DNA of 64,000 bases from Micromonospora parva (GTDB lineage: Bacteria; Actinomycetota; Actinomycetes; Mycobacteriales; Micromonosporaceae): assembly GCF_000718515.1 (NCBI RefSeq), contig NZ_JNZS01000014.1, forward strand, positions 1-64,000, read 5' to 3'. This document shows, piece by piece, positions 8,533-16,867 of this stretch. The stretch's first letter is position 1. Each line of letters starts with the position of its first letter. The notes below the pieces were generated by a model. That model made no database searches. It saw only the letters and a program-made list of their open reading frames with translations, and was not told the origin of the DNA. A program made the translations under genes and the position numbers.

Positions 8533-9720
8533 TCAGGCGCCCAGGCCGGTCGCCGACCACAGCCCGGCCCGGGTGCCGTCGTCCGCCGCCAACCACCACC
8601 GGTCACCCACCGCCATCAGCGTCACGTCCCGGTCAACGCCCGCCGGCACATCGAGGGGCATCGTCGCCTCCCGCCACGAACCACCCCGGTCGGTCGACAC
8701 CCACACCGAGTGCCGTGCCCCATCCGTCACCGCGGCGAACAGACTGCCGCCGGACGACACCAGCGAGCCCACCCCCGGCACCCCGGCCCCACCCCGCCGC
8801 CCGAACGCGCCGCCAGCCACCCAGCCCGACGCCTCCTGCCGCCACGCGCCGAACGTCCCCCCGCGCAGCCCGACCGCCACCGGCACGCCGTCGACCAGCA
8901 CCACCCGCTGCAACTCCTCGTACTCCGGCCCACCCGGCAGCACCGTGCGCCGCCACGACCGCCCGTCCGGCGACGACCACACCGCCGGGTCACGATCGAT
9001 CCGGCCAGCCGGCAACAGGCCACCCACCGCCAGCCACCCCGACGACGTCGCCACCGCGTCGAACGCCCAGGTCACCCCCACCGCGTCACTGGCCAGCTCC
9101 GGTGCGCCCTCGACCAGCGCGAACTCCGCCGCGGCAGGCGACGCCACCCAGGACGCCGCACCCGCCGACCGGTTACCGACGATCAACCAACCCGGCGGGC
9201 CGGCCGTCAGCCGGGACACGTTCACCGCCGTCGGCCCGCCGTACGTCTCGAACGGCGCCTGCACCTCGACCAGAGCGCCGTCGGCCACCTGCCGCCACGT
9301 GCTCACCCGCGGGTAACCGTGCGCACCGCCGACCTTCGCGCCGATCAACGCCACCTGCCCGTCCCGGCAGGCCGCCGACAGGAACACGTTCTGCCGGCCG
9401 TAGAAGGAATCCGGACGCACCGGCAGCACGCTCCACGTCGTACCGTCCACGCTGGTCCAGGCCGCCGGGCGGGTGCCACCGTCGGCGTCCACGACACCAC
9501 CGACCACGAACCACCGGCCCGCGCACGACGCCGCGTCCCGCACCAGCGGACGACCCTCGCCACCCGGCGGCGTCGGCAACGTCAGCGGCTGCCAACCCGG
9601 CCGCAGCGGCGGCGCCGGGGCCGTCGTCGACCCCGCGCCGCTCGGCGCGGCCGGCCCGTCGCACCCGGCGAGCAGCAGCGCGAAGAGGCCGAACACCGCG
9701 ATCACCCGTCGGACGGACAC
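8533..9720 (-). CDS. Lipoprotein with sialidase-like repeats
   Basis: Predicted surface lipoprotein, 395 aa. The signal peptide ends in the lipobox LLAGC near residue 19, followed by a Ser/Thr/Pro/Ala-rich spacer. The rest contains several SxDGxxW-type turns (SVDGTTW, SPDGRSW, STDRGGSW), the Asp-box or BNR signature of sialidase-like beta-propellers. No catalytic Arg triad of true sialidases can be identified, so it is more likely a propeller scaffold or binding protein. It stands alone between the liv operon and pdtaR, on the same strand. Confidence 0.75.
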   Translation of the reverse strand: MSVRRVIAVFGLFALLLAGCDGPAAPSGAGSTTAPAPPLRPGWQPLTLPTPPGGEGRPLVRDAASCAGRWFVVGGVVDADGGTRPAAWTSVDGTTWSVLPVRPDSFYGRQNVFLSAACRDGQVALIGAKVGGAHGYPRVSTWRQVADGALVEVQAPFETYGGPTAVNVSRLTAGPPGWLIVGNRSAGAASWVASPAAAEFALVEGAPELASDAVGVTWAFDAVATSSGWLAVGGLLPAGRIDRDPAVWSSPDGRSWRRTVLPGGPEYEELQRVVLVDGVPVAVGLRGGTFGAWRQEASGWVAGGAFGRRGGAGVPGVGSLVSSGGSLFAAVTDGARHSVWVSTDRGGSWREATMPLDVPAGVDRDVTLMAVGDRWWLAADDGTRAGLWSATGLGA

Positions 9721-9786
9721 CCGTCGATGCTAACCAGCAGAGCCCGCACATGGTGGCCCGGCACGGCCCGGCGTCGCCCGGACCGC

Positions 9787-10428
9787 TCAGACGGTCGGCT
9801 GCTGCGACACCTCGCCACCGGCGGTCTCCGCGAGGATTCGCTCGGCGACCTCTTTCATGGTCATCCGGTGGTCCATGGCCGTGCGCTGGATCCACTTGAA
9901 CGCCTGCGGCTCGGTCATCCCGTAGGTGGTCATCAGCGCGCCCTTGGCCCGCTCCACCGACTTACGGATCTCCAGGCGGTCGGTCAGGTTCGCGACCTCC
10001 GCCTCCAGGGCCGCGACCTCCGAGTAACGCGACAGCGCGATCTCCACCGCCGGGACCAGGTCGCTCTTCTGGAAGGGCTTCACCAGGTACGCCATCGCGC
10101 CCGCCGCCCGCGCCCGCTCCACCAGATCACGCTGGCTGAACGCGGTCAGAATGATCACCGGAGCGATCCGGGCGCCGGCGATGCGCTCGGCGGCGGCAAG
10201 CCCGTCCATGATCGGCATCTTGATGTCCAGGATGACGAGATCGGGCTTCAGCTCCTCGGCGAGGCGAACGGCTGTCTCACCGTCGCCGGCCTCCCCCACC
10301 ACCTCGTAACCCTCTTCGACCAGCATCTCGGCGAGGTCCAGCCGGATCAGCGCCTCGTCCTCGGCGATCAGTACGCGCCTGCGCTCGGCATCCGTCGGCG
10401 TCTCAGCCACCAGCCCTACCCCCACCAT
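9787..10428 (-). CDS. pdtaR: ANTAR-domain response regulator, PdtaR type
   Basis: Response regulator of the PdtaR (Rv1626) group, 213 aa. The receiver domain has the acidic pair AEDEA and the phospho-acceptor Asp in LVILDIKMPIMDG, followed by the switch Thr (ILTAFS) and Lys (YLVKPF). The C-terminal ANTAR domain (about residues 135-195) contains ERAKGALMTTYGMTEPQAF, the RNA-binding three-helix motif that recognises dual-hexaloop RNA and acts as an antiterminator. ATG 10428 is used; the GTG at 10410 has a better ribosome site (AGGG). No histidine kinase is adjacent, matching the orphan layout in mycobacteria. Confidence 0.9.
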   Translation of the reverse strand: MVGVGLVAETPTDAERRRVLIAEDEALIRLDLAEMLVEEGYEVVGEAGDGETAVRLAEELKPDLVILDIKMPIMDGLAAAERIAGARIAPVIILTAFSQRDLVERARAAGAMAYLVKPFQKSDLVPAVEIALSRYSEVAALEAEVANLTDRLEIRKSVERAKGALMTTYGMTEPQAFKWIQRTAMDHRMTMKEVAERILAETAGGEVSQQPTV

Positions 10429-10493
10429 CGATCACTGCACGGCTACCACCCATGCTCCCGCATGAGAGTAGTCGGGTACAGTAGGCGCCACCC

Positions 10494-10576
10494 GCCGGGA
10501 TGGTGGAACGGCATACACGGAAGTCTCAAACACTTCTGCCCGAAAGGGCTTGCGGGTTCGAATCCCGCTCCCGGCA
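10494..10576 (+). tRNA. tRNA-Leu (CAA)
   Basis: Acceptor arms GCCGGGA (10494-10500) and TCCCGGC (10569-10575) pair fully, with A as discriminator. The anticodon stem GAAGT/ACTTC holds loop CTCAAAC, giving anticodon CAA (10527-10529). The T-arm is GCGGG-TTCGAAT-CCCGC and the class II long variable arm is present. The 3' CCA is not encoded. A TACAGT at 10477-10482 could be the -10 element. Confidence 0.95.
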
Positions 10577-10608
10577 CTCTTGTCATACGCCTGTTCGACG
10601 ATGTGGAC

Positions 10609-11358
10609 GTGCATCCACCGCAGATGCGGGCACAGGCCCGCGCGCTCCGCGTTCGCGGACACAGCATTCATTCCGTAGCTCGGAAGCTGTCGTTGCCGTA
10701 CGCAACCGTCTGGCACTGGTGCGTCGATCGGCCCGAACCGGTGCGGCGCGGCACGGAACTGCGCTGCTTCCGATGTCGGCCGGATGTCGACAATCCGACC
10801 GACCCCGGGGCCTACGCCTACCTGCTCGGTCTCTACCTGGGCGACGGCCACCTGGTCACGACGGCGCGTGTTCCGGTGTTACGCATCTACTGTTCCGATG
10901 CCTGGCCCGGGCTGATCGAGGCGTGCGACGTGGCCATGCGAGCCGTGTTGGCCTCCAGGGTGCAACGGATCCAGAAGCAGGGTTGCGTGGGCGTGCAGAG
11001 TTACGGCCTCCACTGGCCCTGCCTGCTCCCGCAGCACGGTCCCGGCAAGAAGCACGAGCGACCGATCGTCCTCGCCGACTGGCAACGGCCGATCATCGAA
11101 CAGCACCCCGGCGACTTTCTGAGAGGGCTGTTCCACTCCGACGGCTGCCGGGTCGCCAACCGGGTGACCGTGCGCGGCAAGGCGTACGTCTACCCGCGCT
11201 ACATGTTCGTCAACGAGTCGGCCGACATCATGGGGCTCTGCCAGTGGGGCCTCGACCTGCTGGGCATCGCCTGGCGGATGAACCGGCGCAACTCGCTGTC
11301 GGTGGCCCGGCGCGACGCGGTCGTCACCCTGGACCGCCACGTCGGTCCGAAGTCTTGA
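10609..11358 (+). CDS. HTH / LAGLIDADG-type endonuclease-like protein
   Basis: A 249-aa protein that begins 33 bp beyond the tRNA-Leu gene. The N-terminal helix-turn-helix (RGHSIHSVARKLSLPYATVW) is followed by a CFRC pair and then two LAGLIDADG-like motifs, YLLGLYLGDGH and FLRGLFHSDG, about 100 residues apart. This is the single-chain, two-motif layout of LAGLIDADG homing endonucleases. It is not embedded in an intron or intein. This family is widespread in actinobacteria and its function is not established; nuclease or regulator are both possible. GTG 10609 is chosen from remembered family N-termini; no clear ribosome site is present. Confidence 0.8.
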   Translation: MHPPQMRAQARALRVRGHSIHSVARKLSLPYATVWHWCVDRPEPVRRGTELRCFRCRPDVDNPTDPGAYAYLLGLYLGDGHLVTTARVPVLRIYCSDAWPGLIEACDVAMRAVLASRVQRIQKQGCVGVQSYGLHWPCLLPQHGPGKKHERPIVLADWQRPIIEQHPGDFLRGLFHSDGCRVANRVTVRGKAYVYPRYMFVNESADIMGLCQWGLDLLGIAWRMNRRNSLSVARRDAVVTLDRHVGPKS

Positions 11359-11362
11359 CCGG

Positions 11363-12541
11363 TCAGGCGATCGTGTCCAGGGCGTGGGCGAGGTCGGCGC
11401 GCAGGTCCTCGGGGTCTTCCAGACCGACCGAGAGGCGCAGCAGGGCGGCGGCGGGTTTGGCGTCGCCCTCGACCGGCCGGTGGGTGAGCGAGGCCGGGTG
11501 CTGGATGAGGGTGTCCACGCCGCCGAGCGAGACCGCGTGGGTGATGAGCCGGCAGGCACCGGCGACGGTCGCGGCGGCGGGCGCCCCGCCGCGTATCTCG
11601 AAGGCGAGCAGGCTGCCGGGTCCGGCCATCTGCCGGCCGACCAGCGCCGCCGGGTCGTGCACCGAGGGGTGGTGCACCCGGTGTACGGCGGGGTGGTCGG
11701 CGAGCCAGCCGGCGAGTTTCTCGGCGGTGGCCTGTTGGGCGCGGACCCGCAACGGCAGGGTCTGCAGGCCACGGTGCAGCAGGTAGCCGCCGAGGGGGTG
11801 CAGGATCGCGCCGGTGACCGCGCGGACCTGGCGTAGGCGCACGGCCCAGGTGTCGTCGCAGGCGACGACGCCGGCGAGGACGTCGCCGTGCCCGCCGATG
11901 CTCTTGGTGGCGCTGTGCAGGACGAGGGTGGCGCCGTGGCGGGCGGGCTGTTGCAGCACGGGGGTGGCGACGGTGTTGTCCACCAGCAGTGGGATGTCGC
12001 CGGCCGCGGCGGCGAGGGCGGCGATGTCGACCAGGTCGAGGGTGGGGTTGGCGGGTGTCTCGACGATGATCAGTGCGGTGTCGGGGCGGATGGCGGCGGC
12101 GACCTCGTCGGGGTGGGCCCAGGTGACTGTGGTGCCGAGCAGGCCGGTGGCGAGGATGTGGTCGGTGCCGCCGTAGAGGGGTCGGACGGCGACGACGTGC
12201 CGGCGGTCGTCGCGGGCGGCGGCGAGCAGGGTGGCGGTGAGGGCGGCCATTCCGCTGGCGAAGGCGACGGCCTGGGCGGTGCCCTCCAGTTCGGCGAGGG
12301 CGCTCTCGAAGCGGGCGACGGTGGGGTTCCAGAGCCGTTGGTAGACGGCGCCACCTTCGGCGGGGAGGGTGCCACCGGTGGCGAGCTGCTCGTAGGCGTT
12401 GCCGCCGTCGTCGACCGAGGGCAGTGGGTTGGTGGTGGACAGGTCGATGGGCGGTACGTGCACGCCGAGGGTGCGGAGGTCGTCGCGGCCGGCGTGCACG
12501 GCCCGGGTGTCCATCGGTGTCATGGCGGTAGCGTCGAACAT
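11363..12541 (-). CDS. Cys/Met-metabolism PLP-dependent lyase
   Basis: Fold-type I PLP enzyme of the cystathionine gamma-lyase / gamma-synthase / methionine gamma-lyase family, 392 aa, cytoplasmic. The PLP lysine is in LHSATKSIGGHGD; the PLP-stacking region YGGTDHI and the Asp of VDNTVATP are typical. Sequence alone does not separate beta/gamma-elimination of methionine or cystathionine from synthase activity. It is transcribed divergently from an Lrp/AsnC regulator 83 bp away, which suggests amino-acid-responsive control. The operator-like palindrome lies just upstream of the start. Confidence 0.88.
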   Translation of the reverse strand: MFDATAMTPMDTRAVHAGRDDLRTLGVHVPPIDLSTTNPLPSVDDGGNAYEQLATGGTLPAEGGAVYQRLWNPTVARFESALAELEGTAQAVAFASGMAALTATLLAAARDDRRHVVAVRPLYGGTDHILATGLLGTTVTWAHPDEVAAAIRPDTALIIVETPANPTLDLVDIAALAAAAGDIPLLVDNTVATPVLQQPARHGATLVLHSATKSIGGHGDVLAGVVACDDTWAVRLRQVRAVTGAILHPLGGYLLHRGLQTLPLRVRAQQATAEKLAGWLADHPAVHRVHHPSVHDPAALVGRQMAGPGSLLAFEIRGGAPAAATVAGACRLITHAVSLGGVDTLIQHPASLTHRPVEGDAKPAAALLRLSVGLEDPEDLRADLAHALDTIA

Positions 12542-12557
12542 CTGATGCTATGACGGC

Positions 12558-12576
12558 AATAGTTCGGAAAACTATT
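12558..12576. promoter_or_regulatory. Palindrome in the Lrp/PLP-lyase divergent promoter
   Basis: AATAGTT and AACTATT form a perfect 7-bp inverted repeat with a 5-bp spacer, in an AT-rich pocket of the 83-bp divergent gap. Lrp/AsnC proteins bind AT-rich dyads, so this is the best candidate site for the neighbouring regulator. Confidence 0.6.
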
Positions 12577-12624
12577 CTGTGAAAAGCTCTTGTTTCGGCA
12601 GAGAATTCGGCAAAGGATGCGGGG

Positions 12625-13104
12625 ATGCCCCCCGAGCCGAATGATGTGCGGCCGTACCCGGCCCTGGACGAGGTGGATCGCGCGATCCTGACCGAGCTGG
12701 CGGCGGACGGCCGGCTGCCGAACAACGCGCTCGCCGAGCGGGTGGGGGTGGCGCCGTCGACGTGCCTGACGCGCACCCGGGCGTTGCGCGAGCGCGGTGC
12801 GATCCGTGGTTTCCACGCCGAGGTGGATCCGGCGGCGCTCGGCCTGCCGTTGCAGGCGTTGGTGTCGGTGCGGTTGACAGCGCACGAGCGGGCGGCGGTG
12901 GACGCGTTCCGGGCCCGGTCGGTGCGGCTGCCCGGGGTGGTGTCGGTGTTCCACGTCGCCGGTGCGGAGGACTACGTGCTGCACGTGCGGGCGGCGTCCG
13001 GCGACGCGTTGCGCGACTTCGTCCTGGACCACCTGGCGGTCGACCCGGTGGTGCAGCACACCCAGACCAGTCTCATCTTCGAGCAGGCCCGCGGGATGGG
13101 TTGA
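12625..13104 (+). CDS. Lrp/AsnC-family transcriptional regulator
   Basis: Leucine-responsive-type regulator, 159 aa. The N-terminal winged HTH (LDEVDRAILTELAADGRLPN followed by LAERVGVAPSTCLTRTRAL) leads into the C-terminal RAM/effector domain (VVSVFHVAGAEDYVLHV), which usually binds amino acids and mediates oligomerisation. Length is standard. It is divergent from the PLP-dependent Cys/Met enzyme and probably regulates it and itself. Confidence 0.92.
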   Translation: MPPEPNDVRPYPALDEVDRAILTELAADGRLPNNALAERVGVAPSTCLTRTRALRERGAIRGFHAEVDPAALGLPLQALVSVRLTAHERAAVDAFRARSVRLPGVVSVFHVAGAEDYVLHVRAASGDALRDFVLDHLAVDPVVQHTQTSLIFEQARGMG

Positions 13105-13176
13105 GCGGCGGGTGCGCTGGCCGACGAAAACCCGGATGTCGGAACAAAGCCGGTCGGTGCCGGGTTGGCTGACCTT

Positions 13177-14187
13177 GTGATCACCGTACCGTTGTCTGTT
13201 CTTGATCTTGCCCCGGTCGCCAAGGGCGCCACCGCTGGCGCGGCCCTGCAGGCCACCACCGAGTTGGCCCGCCGCACCGAGGAGTTGGGCTACCACCGGT
13301 TCTGGGTGGCCGAGCACCACAACATGCCGGCGATCGCCAGCTCCGCGCCCGCGGTGCTGCTGGCGCACCTGGCGGCGAACACCTCGACCATCCGGCTGGG
13401 CTCGGGTGGGGTGATGTTGCCCAACCACGCGCCGCTGGTGGTGGCCGAGCAGTTCGGCACCCTGGAGGCGCTGCACCCCGGTCGGATCGACCTGGGCATC
13501 GGCCGGGCGCCGGGCACCGACCAGATGACCGCGTTGGCGTTGCGGCGCACCATGGAGGGCCTGTCGGCGGAGCACTTCCCCCGGGAGCTTGCGGACCTGA
13601 TGAACTATTTCAGCGGGGAGAAGCCGGGGCAGATCGTCGCCACCCCGGGTCGCGGTGAGCAGCCGGCCGTGTGGCTGCTGGGTTCCAGCGGTTTCAGCGC
13701 CCAGCTCGCCGGCCTGCTCGGCCTGCCGTTCTCCTTCGCGCACCACTTCAGCTCGGCGAACACCCTGCCGGCGTTGGCCCTGTACCGGCAGCACTTCCGG
13801 CCGTCGCAGTGGCTGGACAAGCCGTACGCGATGGTGGCGGTCAACGCGGTGTGCGCGGACACCGACGAGCGGGCCGAATGGCTGGCCGGGCCGAGCGCCC
13901 TGTCGTTCCTGAAGTTGCGCTCCGGGCGGCCGGAGCCGCTGTCGACGCCCGACGAGGCGGCGGCCTACCCGTACACGGAGATCGAGCGGGAGTTCGTGCT
14001 GCAACGCCGCGACGGTCAGGCGATGGGCTCGCCGGAGACGGTACGTCGGCAGCTGACCGAGTTGCAGGAGCGCACCGGCGCGGACGAGCTGATGCTGACC
14101 ACGCTGGTTTACGACGTGCAGGACCGGGTGCGGTCGTACGAGCTGATCGCCGAGCAGGTGGCGGGTGGTCTGCGCCAGCGGGCGTGA
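13177..14187 (+). CDS. LLM class flavin-dependent oxidoreductase
   Basis: Luciferase-like monooxygenase, 336 aa, of the MsnO8/bacterial-luciferase-alpha group. Typical segments are [11 protein letters not shown] at the start, [24 protein letters not shown] and [13 protein letters not shown]. It probably uses reduced FMN or F420; the substrate is unknown. The GTG at 13177 is chosen because the protein then starts a few residues before [10 protein letters not shown] as in relatives; a TTG at 13165 would add four residues. It follows lrp by 72 bp and could be cotranscribed. Confidence 0.9.
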   Translation: MITVPLSVLDLAPVAKGATAGAALQATTELARRTEELGYHRFWVAEHHNMPAIASSAPAVLLAHLAANTSTIRLGSGGVMLPNHAPLVVAEQFGTLEALHPGRIDLGIGRAPGTDQMTALALRRTMEGLSAEHFPRELADLMNYFSGEKPGQIVATPGRGEQPAVWLLGSSGFSAQLAGLLGLPFSFAHHFSSANTLPALALYRQHFRPSQWLDKPYAMVAVNAVCADTDERAEWLAGPSALSFLKLRSGRPEPLSTPDEAAAYPYTEIEREFVLQRRDGQAMGSPETVRRQLTELQERTGADELMLTTLVYDVQDRVRSYELIAEQVAGGLRQRA

Positions 14188-14256
14188 AACACGATCTTCA
14201 CGTCAGCGTCACCCCGCCGACCCGGACGGTGCCTAATGTTGGTGCCGGTGGTGGTA

Positions 14257-14290
14257 CGGCATTCCCGGTCGGGACGGGTTGGGAATGCCG
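14257..14290. terminator. Hairpin between convergent genes
   Basis: Perfect 10-bp arms CGGCATTCCC and GGGAATGCCG enclose a 14-nt loop, between the convergent monooxygenase and rhamnogalacturonan lyase genes. It could serve both directions. Confidence 0.65.
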
Positions 14291-14387
14291 CGGTGTGGCG
14301 CACCGGGCCGGAGCTGAGCGGATTCCGCGGCTGCGGCCCGGTGCCTGCCACCCTAGGCGACCCCGGTCGGGACCGCCAGAGCTCGCA

Positions 14388-16634
14388 TCACCGTAGGTGG
14401 ATGTCCGGCGTCGGTGGGGTGCCCATTCCGTTGCCGATGAAGAACCGCGGGTGCGGCGGTTGGTTGTAGGCGGTGTTCTGCCACGCGATGGCCACCCGGT
14501 ACTGCGGGTCGTGCATCAGGGTGTAGATCCGGGTGCTGGTCGGGGTGGGTGTGCTGTAGATGCGCAACGCCCGGCTGTCGGTGGTCCGCCAGATCACCTC
14601 CTCGCGCCAGTCGCCCAGGATGTCGCCGGAGAGCGCCGGGGTGGCCTTGGTGCCGTTGTTGGACGCCACCCCGCTGCCGTCGAGCAGCCGGGTCTCGCCG
14701 CCGGTGCCGTACTTGTCGATCCTCGTGCCGTCCAGCAGTTCCCGCACCGGGTCACCGTCCCACCAGGCGAGGAAGTTCGCCGAGGACGGCTTGCGGCCGA
14801 CGTTCTGCCCCCTGGTGTTGGCCAGTCCGGCGACCGCTGACGACCACGACTCCGCGCCAGGACTGCCCGCCCAGATGTCCGCGGAGACACCCCGGCCGTT
14901 GTCGCCGGACGCCGGCGTGGACCAGAGGACCTGACCGGTACGGGCGTCGGCGAAGTAGGAACTGGGCTTGCTGCCGTCCTCGTCGACCTTGAACACCTCC
15001 AGTCCGGCGCGGCCCGGGTCGAGGTCCCCGACGTGCAGCGCGTCGCCGTGACCGTTGCCGGTGGAGTGCAGCAGCCGGCCGTTGTCGTCGATGGTGGCGG
15101 CCCCGTACACGATCTCCTGGCGGCCGTCGGCGTCGACGTCGGCGACGGAGAGTTGGTGGTTGCCCTGACCGGCGGCGGCGCCGTTGCCGGAGGAGTTCGA
15201 GTCGAACGTCCAGCGCTTGGTCAGCGTGCCGTTGCGAAAGTCCCAGGCCGCGATCACCGCGCGGGTGTAGTAACCCCGGGCCATGATCAGCGAGGGGCGC
15301 TGCCCGTCCAGGTACGCGGTGCCGGCCAGGAACCGGTCCACCCGGTTGCCGTACGAGTCACCCCAGGACGACACGGTGCCGCGCGGCGGGTCGTAGTTCA
15401 CGGTGGAGGCGATCGCGCCGGTCTGCCCGTGGAACATGGTCAGGTACTCCGGGCCGGACAGCACGTAGCCGCTGGAGTTGCGGTAGTCCGCCGATGACGA
15501 GCCGATGAGCTGACCGGTGCCGGAGCGGGTGCCGTCGGCGGTCTTCATGGCCACCTCGGCGCGGCCGTCCCCGTCGTAGTCGTACACCTGGAACTGGGTG
15601 TAGTGGGCGCCGGCCCGGATGTTGCGGCCCAGGTCGATGCGCCACAACCGGGTGCCGGTGAGTGTGTACGCGTCGACGTAGACGTTGCCGGTGTAGCCGG
15701 ACTGGGAGTTGTCCTTGGCGTTCGACGGCTCCCACTTGAGCACGATCTCGTAGCTGCCGTCGCCGTTGAGGTCACCGACGGAGGCGTCGCTGGCGCTGTA
15801 GGTGTAGCTCTCCCCGCTCGGGGTGCTGCCCCCGGCCGGGACCTGCAACGGCACGTCCAGGTAGCCCGCGCCGAACTGCAACGCCGGTGCCGACGCCGCC
15901 TGCTCGGCGCCGCCCACCACGGCCCGCACCGTGTACGTCGACCCGGCCGCCGCGCCGCTGTCGAGGTAGTTGGTGGCGCCGGTGATCGGGCTGGCGTTGA
16001 CCCTGGTGGATCCCCGGTAGAGGTTGAACGCCACCCCGGAGGTCTCGGTGCCGAGAAGCCGCCAGGAGACCAGGTTGCCGCCGCCGGAGCGGACGCTTAT
16101 CAAGCCTCGGTCCAGGTTCTCCATCTGCACCACCCCGGCCGCCGGCGGGGGCGTGGTCGGGGGTGGCGTGGTGGGTGGCGGGGTGGTCGGGGGCGGGGTT
16201 GTCGGCTCGCCGGTGGGTGGGGCGCCGGTGCAGGTGGTGCCGTTGAGCGCGAAGCTGCCCGGCACCGGGTTGCTGCCGGTCCAGGAACCGTTGAAACCGA
16301 ACGAGGTGCTGCCGTTGGTGGCGATGGCGGCGTTGTGGTCGACGTTGCGCGCGGTGACCTGGGCACCGGACTGGGTGACCGTGGCGTTCCACGCCTGGGT
16401 GACCTGCTGGCCCGCCGGGTACGACCAGGTGACGGCCCACCCGCTGACCGGGTCACCGAGGTTGGTGACGGTGACGTTGGCGCCGAAGCCGCCCTGCCAC
16501 TGGTTGGTGATTTGATAGTCGACCCGGCAGCCGACGGCGGCGGCCGAGGCGACGACCGTGCCGAGGGTGCCGGCCACGACGGTGGCCGCCGTGGTGGCGG
16601 CGAGCAGGATCAGCCGATGTCTGGACGGGTGCAT
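14388..16634 (-). CDS. Secreted CBM2-PL11 rhamnogalacturonan lyase
   Basis: Secreted pectin-degrading enzyme, 748 aa. A signal peptide (to about residue 32) is followed by a CBM2 cellulose-binding domain (about 33-132, with conserved Trp and paired Cys), a Pro/Thr linker of repeated TTPPP units, and a family 11 polysaccharide lyase domain for the remaining 590 residues. That domain carries calcium-type DxNGDGxYE and DYDGDGRAE loops typical of rhamnogalacturonan endo/exolyases. The ATG at 16634 is chosen because GGAGG is six bases upstream and it opens the signal peptide; a longer frame to 16808 lacks one. The product cleaves rhamnogalacturonan I in plant cell walls. Confidence 0.93.
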   Translation of the reverse strand: MHPSRHRLILLAATTAATVVAGTLGTVVASAAAVGCRVDYQITNQWQGGFGANVTVTNLGDPVSGWAVTWSYPAGQQVTQAWNATVTQSGAQVTARNVDHNAAIATNGSTSFGFNGSWTGSNPVPGSFALNGTTCTGAPPTGEPTTPPPTTPPPTTPPPTTPPPAAGVVQMENLDRGLISVRSGGGNLVSWRLLGTETSGVAFNLYRGSTRVNASPITGATNYLDSGAAAGSTYTVRAVVGGAEQAASAPALQFGAGYLDVPLQVPAGGSTPSGESYTYSASDASVGDLNGDGSYEIVLKWEPSNAKDNSQSGYTGNVYVDAYTLTGTRLWRIDLGRNIRAGAHYTQFQVYDYDGDGRAEVAMKTADGTRSGTGQLIGSSSADYRNSSGYVLSGPEYLTMFHGQTGAIASTVNYDPPRGTVSSWGDSYGNRVDRFLAGTAYLDGQRPSLIMARGYYTRAVIAAWDFRNGTLTKRWTFDSNSSGNGAAAGQGNHQLSVADVDADGRQEIVYGAATIDDNGRLLHSTGNGHGDALHVGDLDPGRAGLEVFKVDEDGSKPSSYFADARTGQVLWSTPASGDNGRGVSADIWAGSPGAESWSSAVAGLANTRGQNVGRKPSSANFLAWWDGDPVRELLDGTRIDKYGTGGETRLLDGSGVASNNGTKATPALSGDILGDWREEVIWRTTDSRALRIYSTPTPTSTRIYTLMHDPQYRVAIAWQNTAYNQPPHPRFFIGNGMGTPPTPDIHLR

Positions 16635-16789
16635 GCACTGCCTCCGGGGATCCGGTGGTGATCGCTGCGGCACACCGGCCCTGCCCGGGGAAGCACGGTG
16701 GACCAACCCCACCGCGACGGCGGCGGACGGCGATCTGATCGGGGGTGAAACGCCCTGGAACTCACGGATCCGACTCACCGCGATCGTAG

Positions 16790-16803
16790 GGCAAGCGCTT
16801 TCC
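16790..16803. promoter_or_regulatory. LacI-type operator-like palindrome
   Basis: The core AAGCGCTT is a perfect palindrome extended by outer GG/CC pairs, with one mismatch between. It matches the CG-centred palindromes bound by LacI-family regulators of polysaccharide genes. It lies 156 bp upstream of the PL11 lyase start and 65 bp upstream of the divergent decarboxylase, so which gene it serves is open. Confidence 0.5.
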
Positions 16804-16867
16804 GACACGCAACATCGACGCCTGTCGCTCGCTCTGGATTGAGCTTCCGGTCTTGCCCGGACGATCG

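Noticed and set aside
10603..11358. Group I intron or intein hosting the LAGLIDADG motifs
   Set aside because: The tRNA-Leu folds completely before the gene, its anticodon loop is uninterrupted, and no host protein frame or splice-junction residues flank the motifs.
16139..16210. Repetitive GT-rich tract as a possible microsatellite or CRISPR
   Set aside because: It encodes the Pro/Thr linker of the CBM2-PL11 enzyme.
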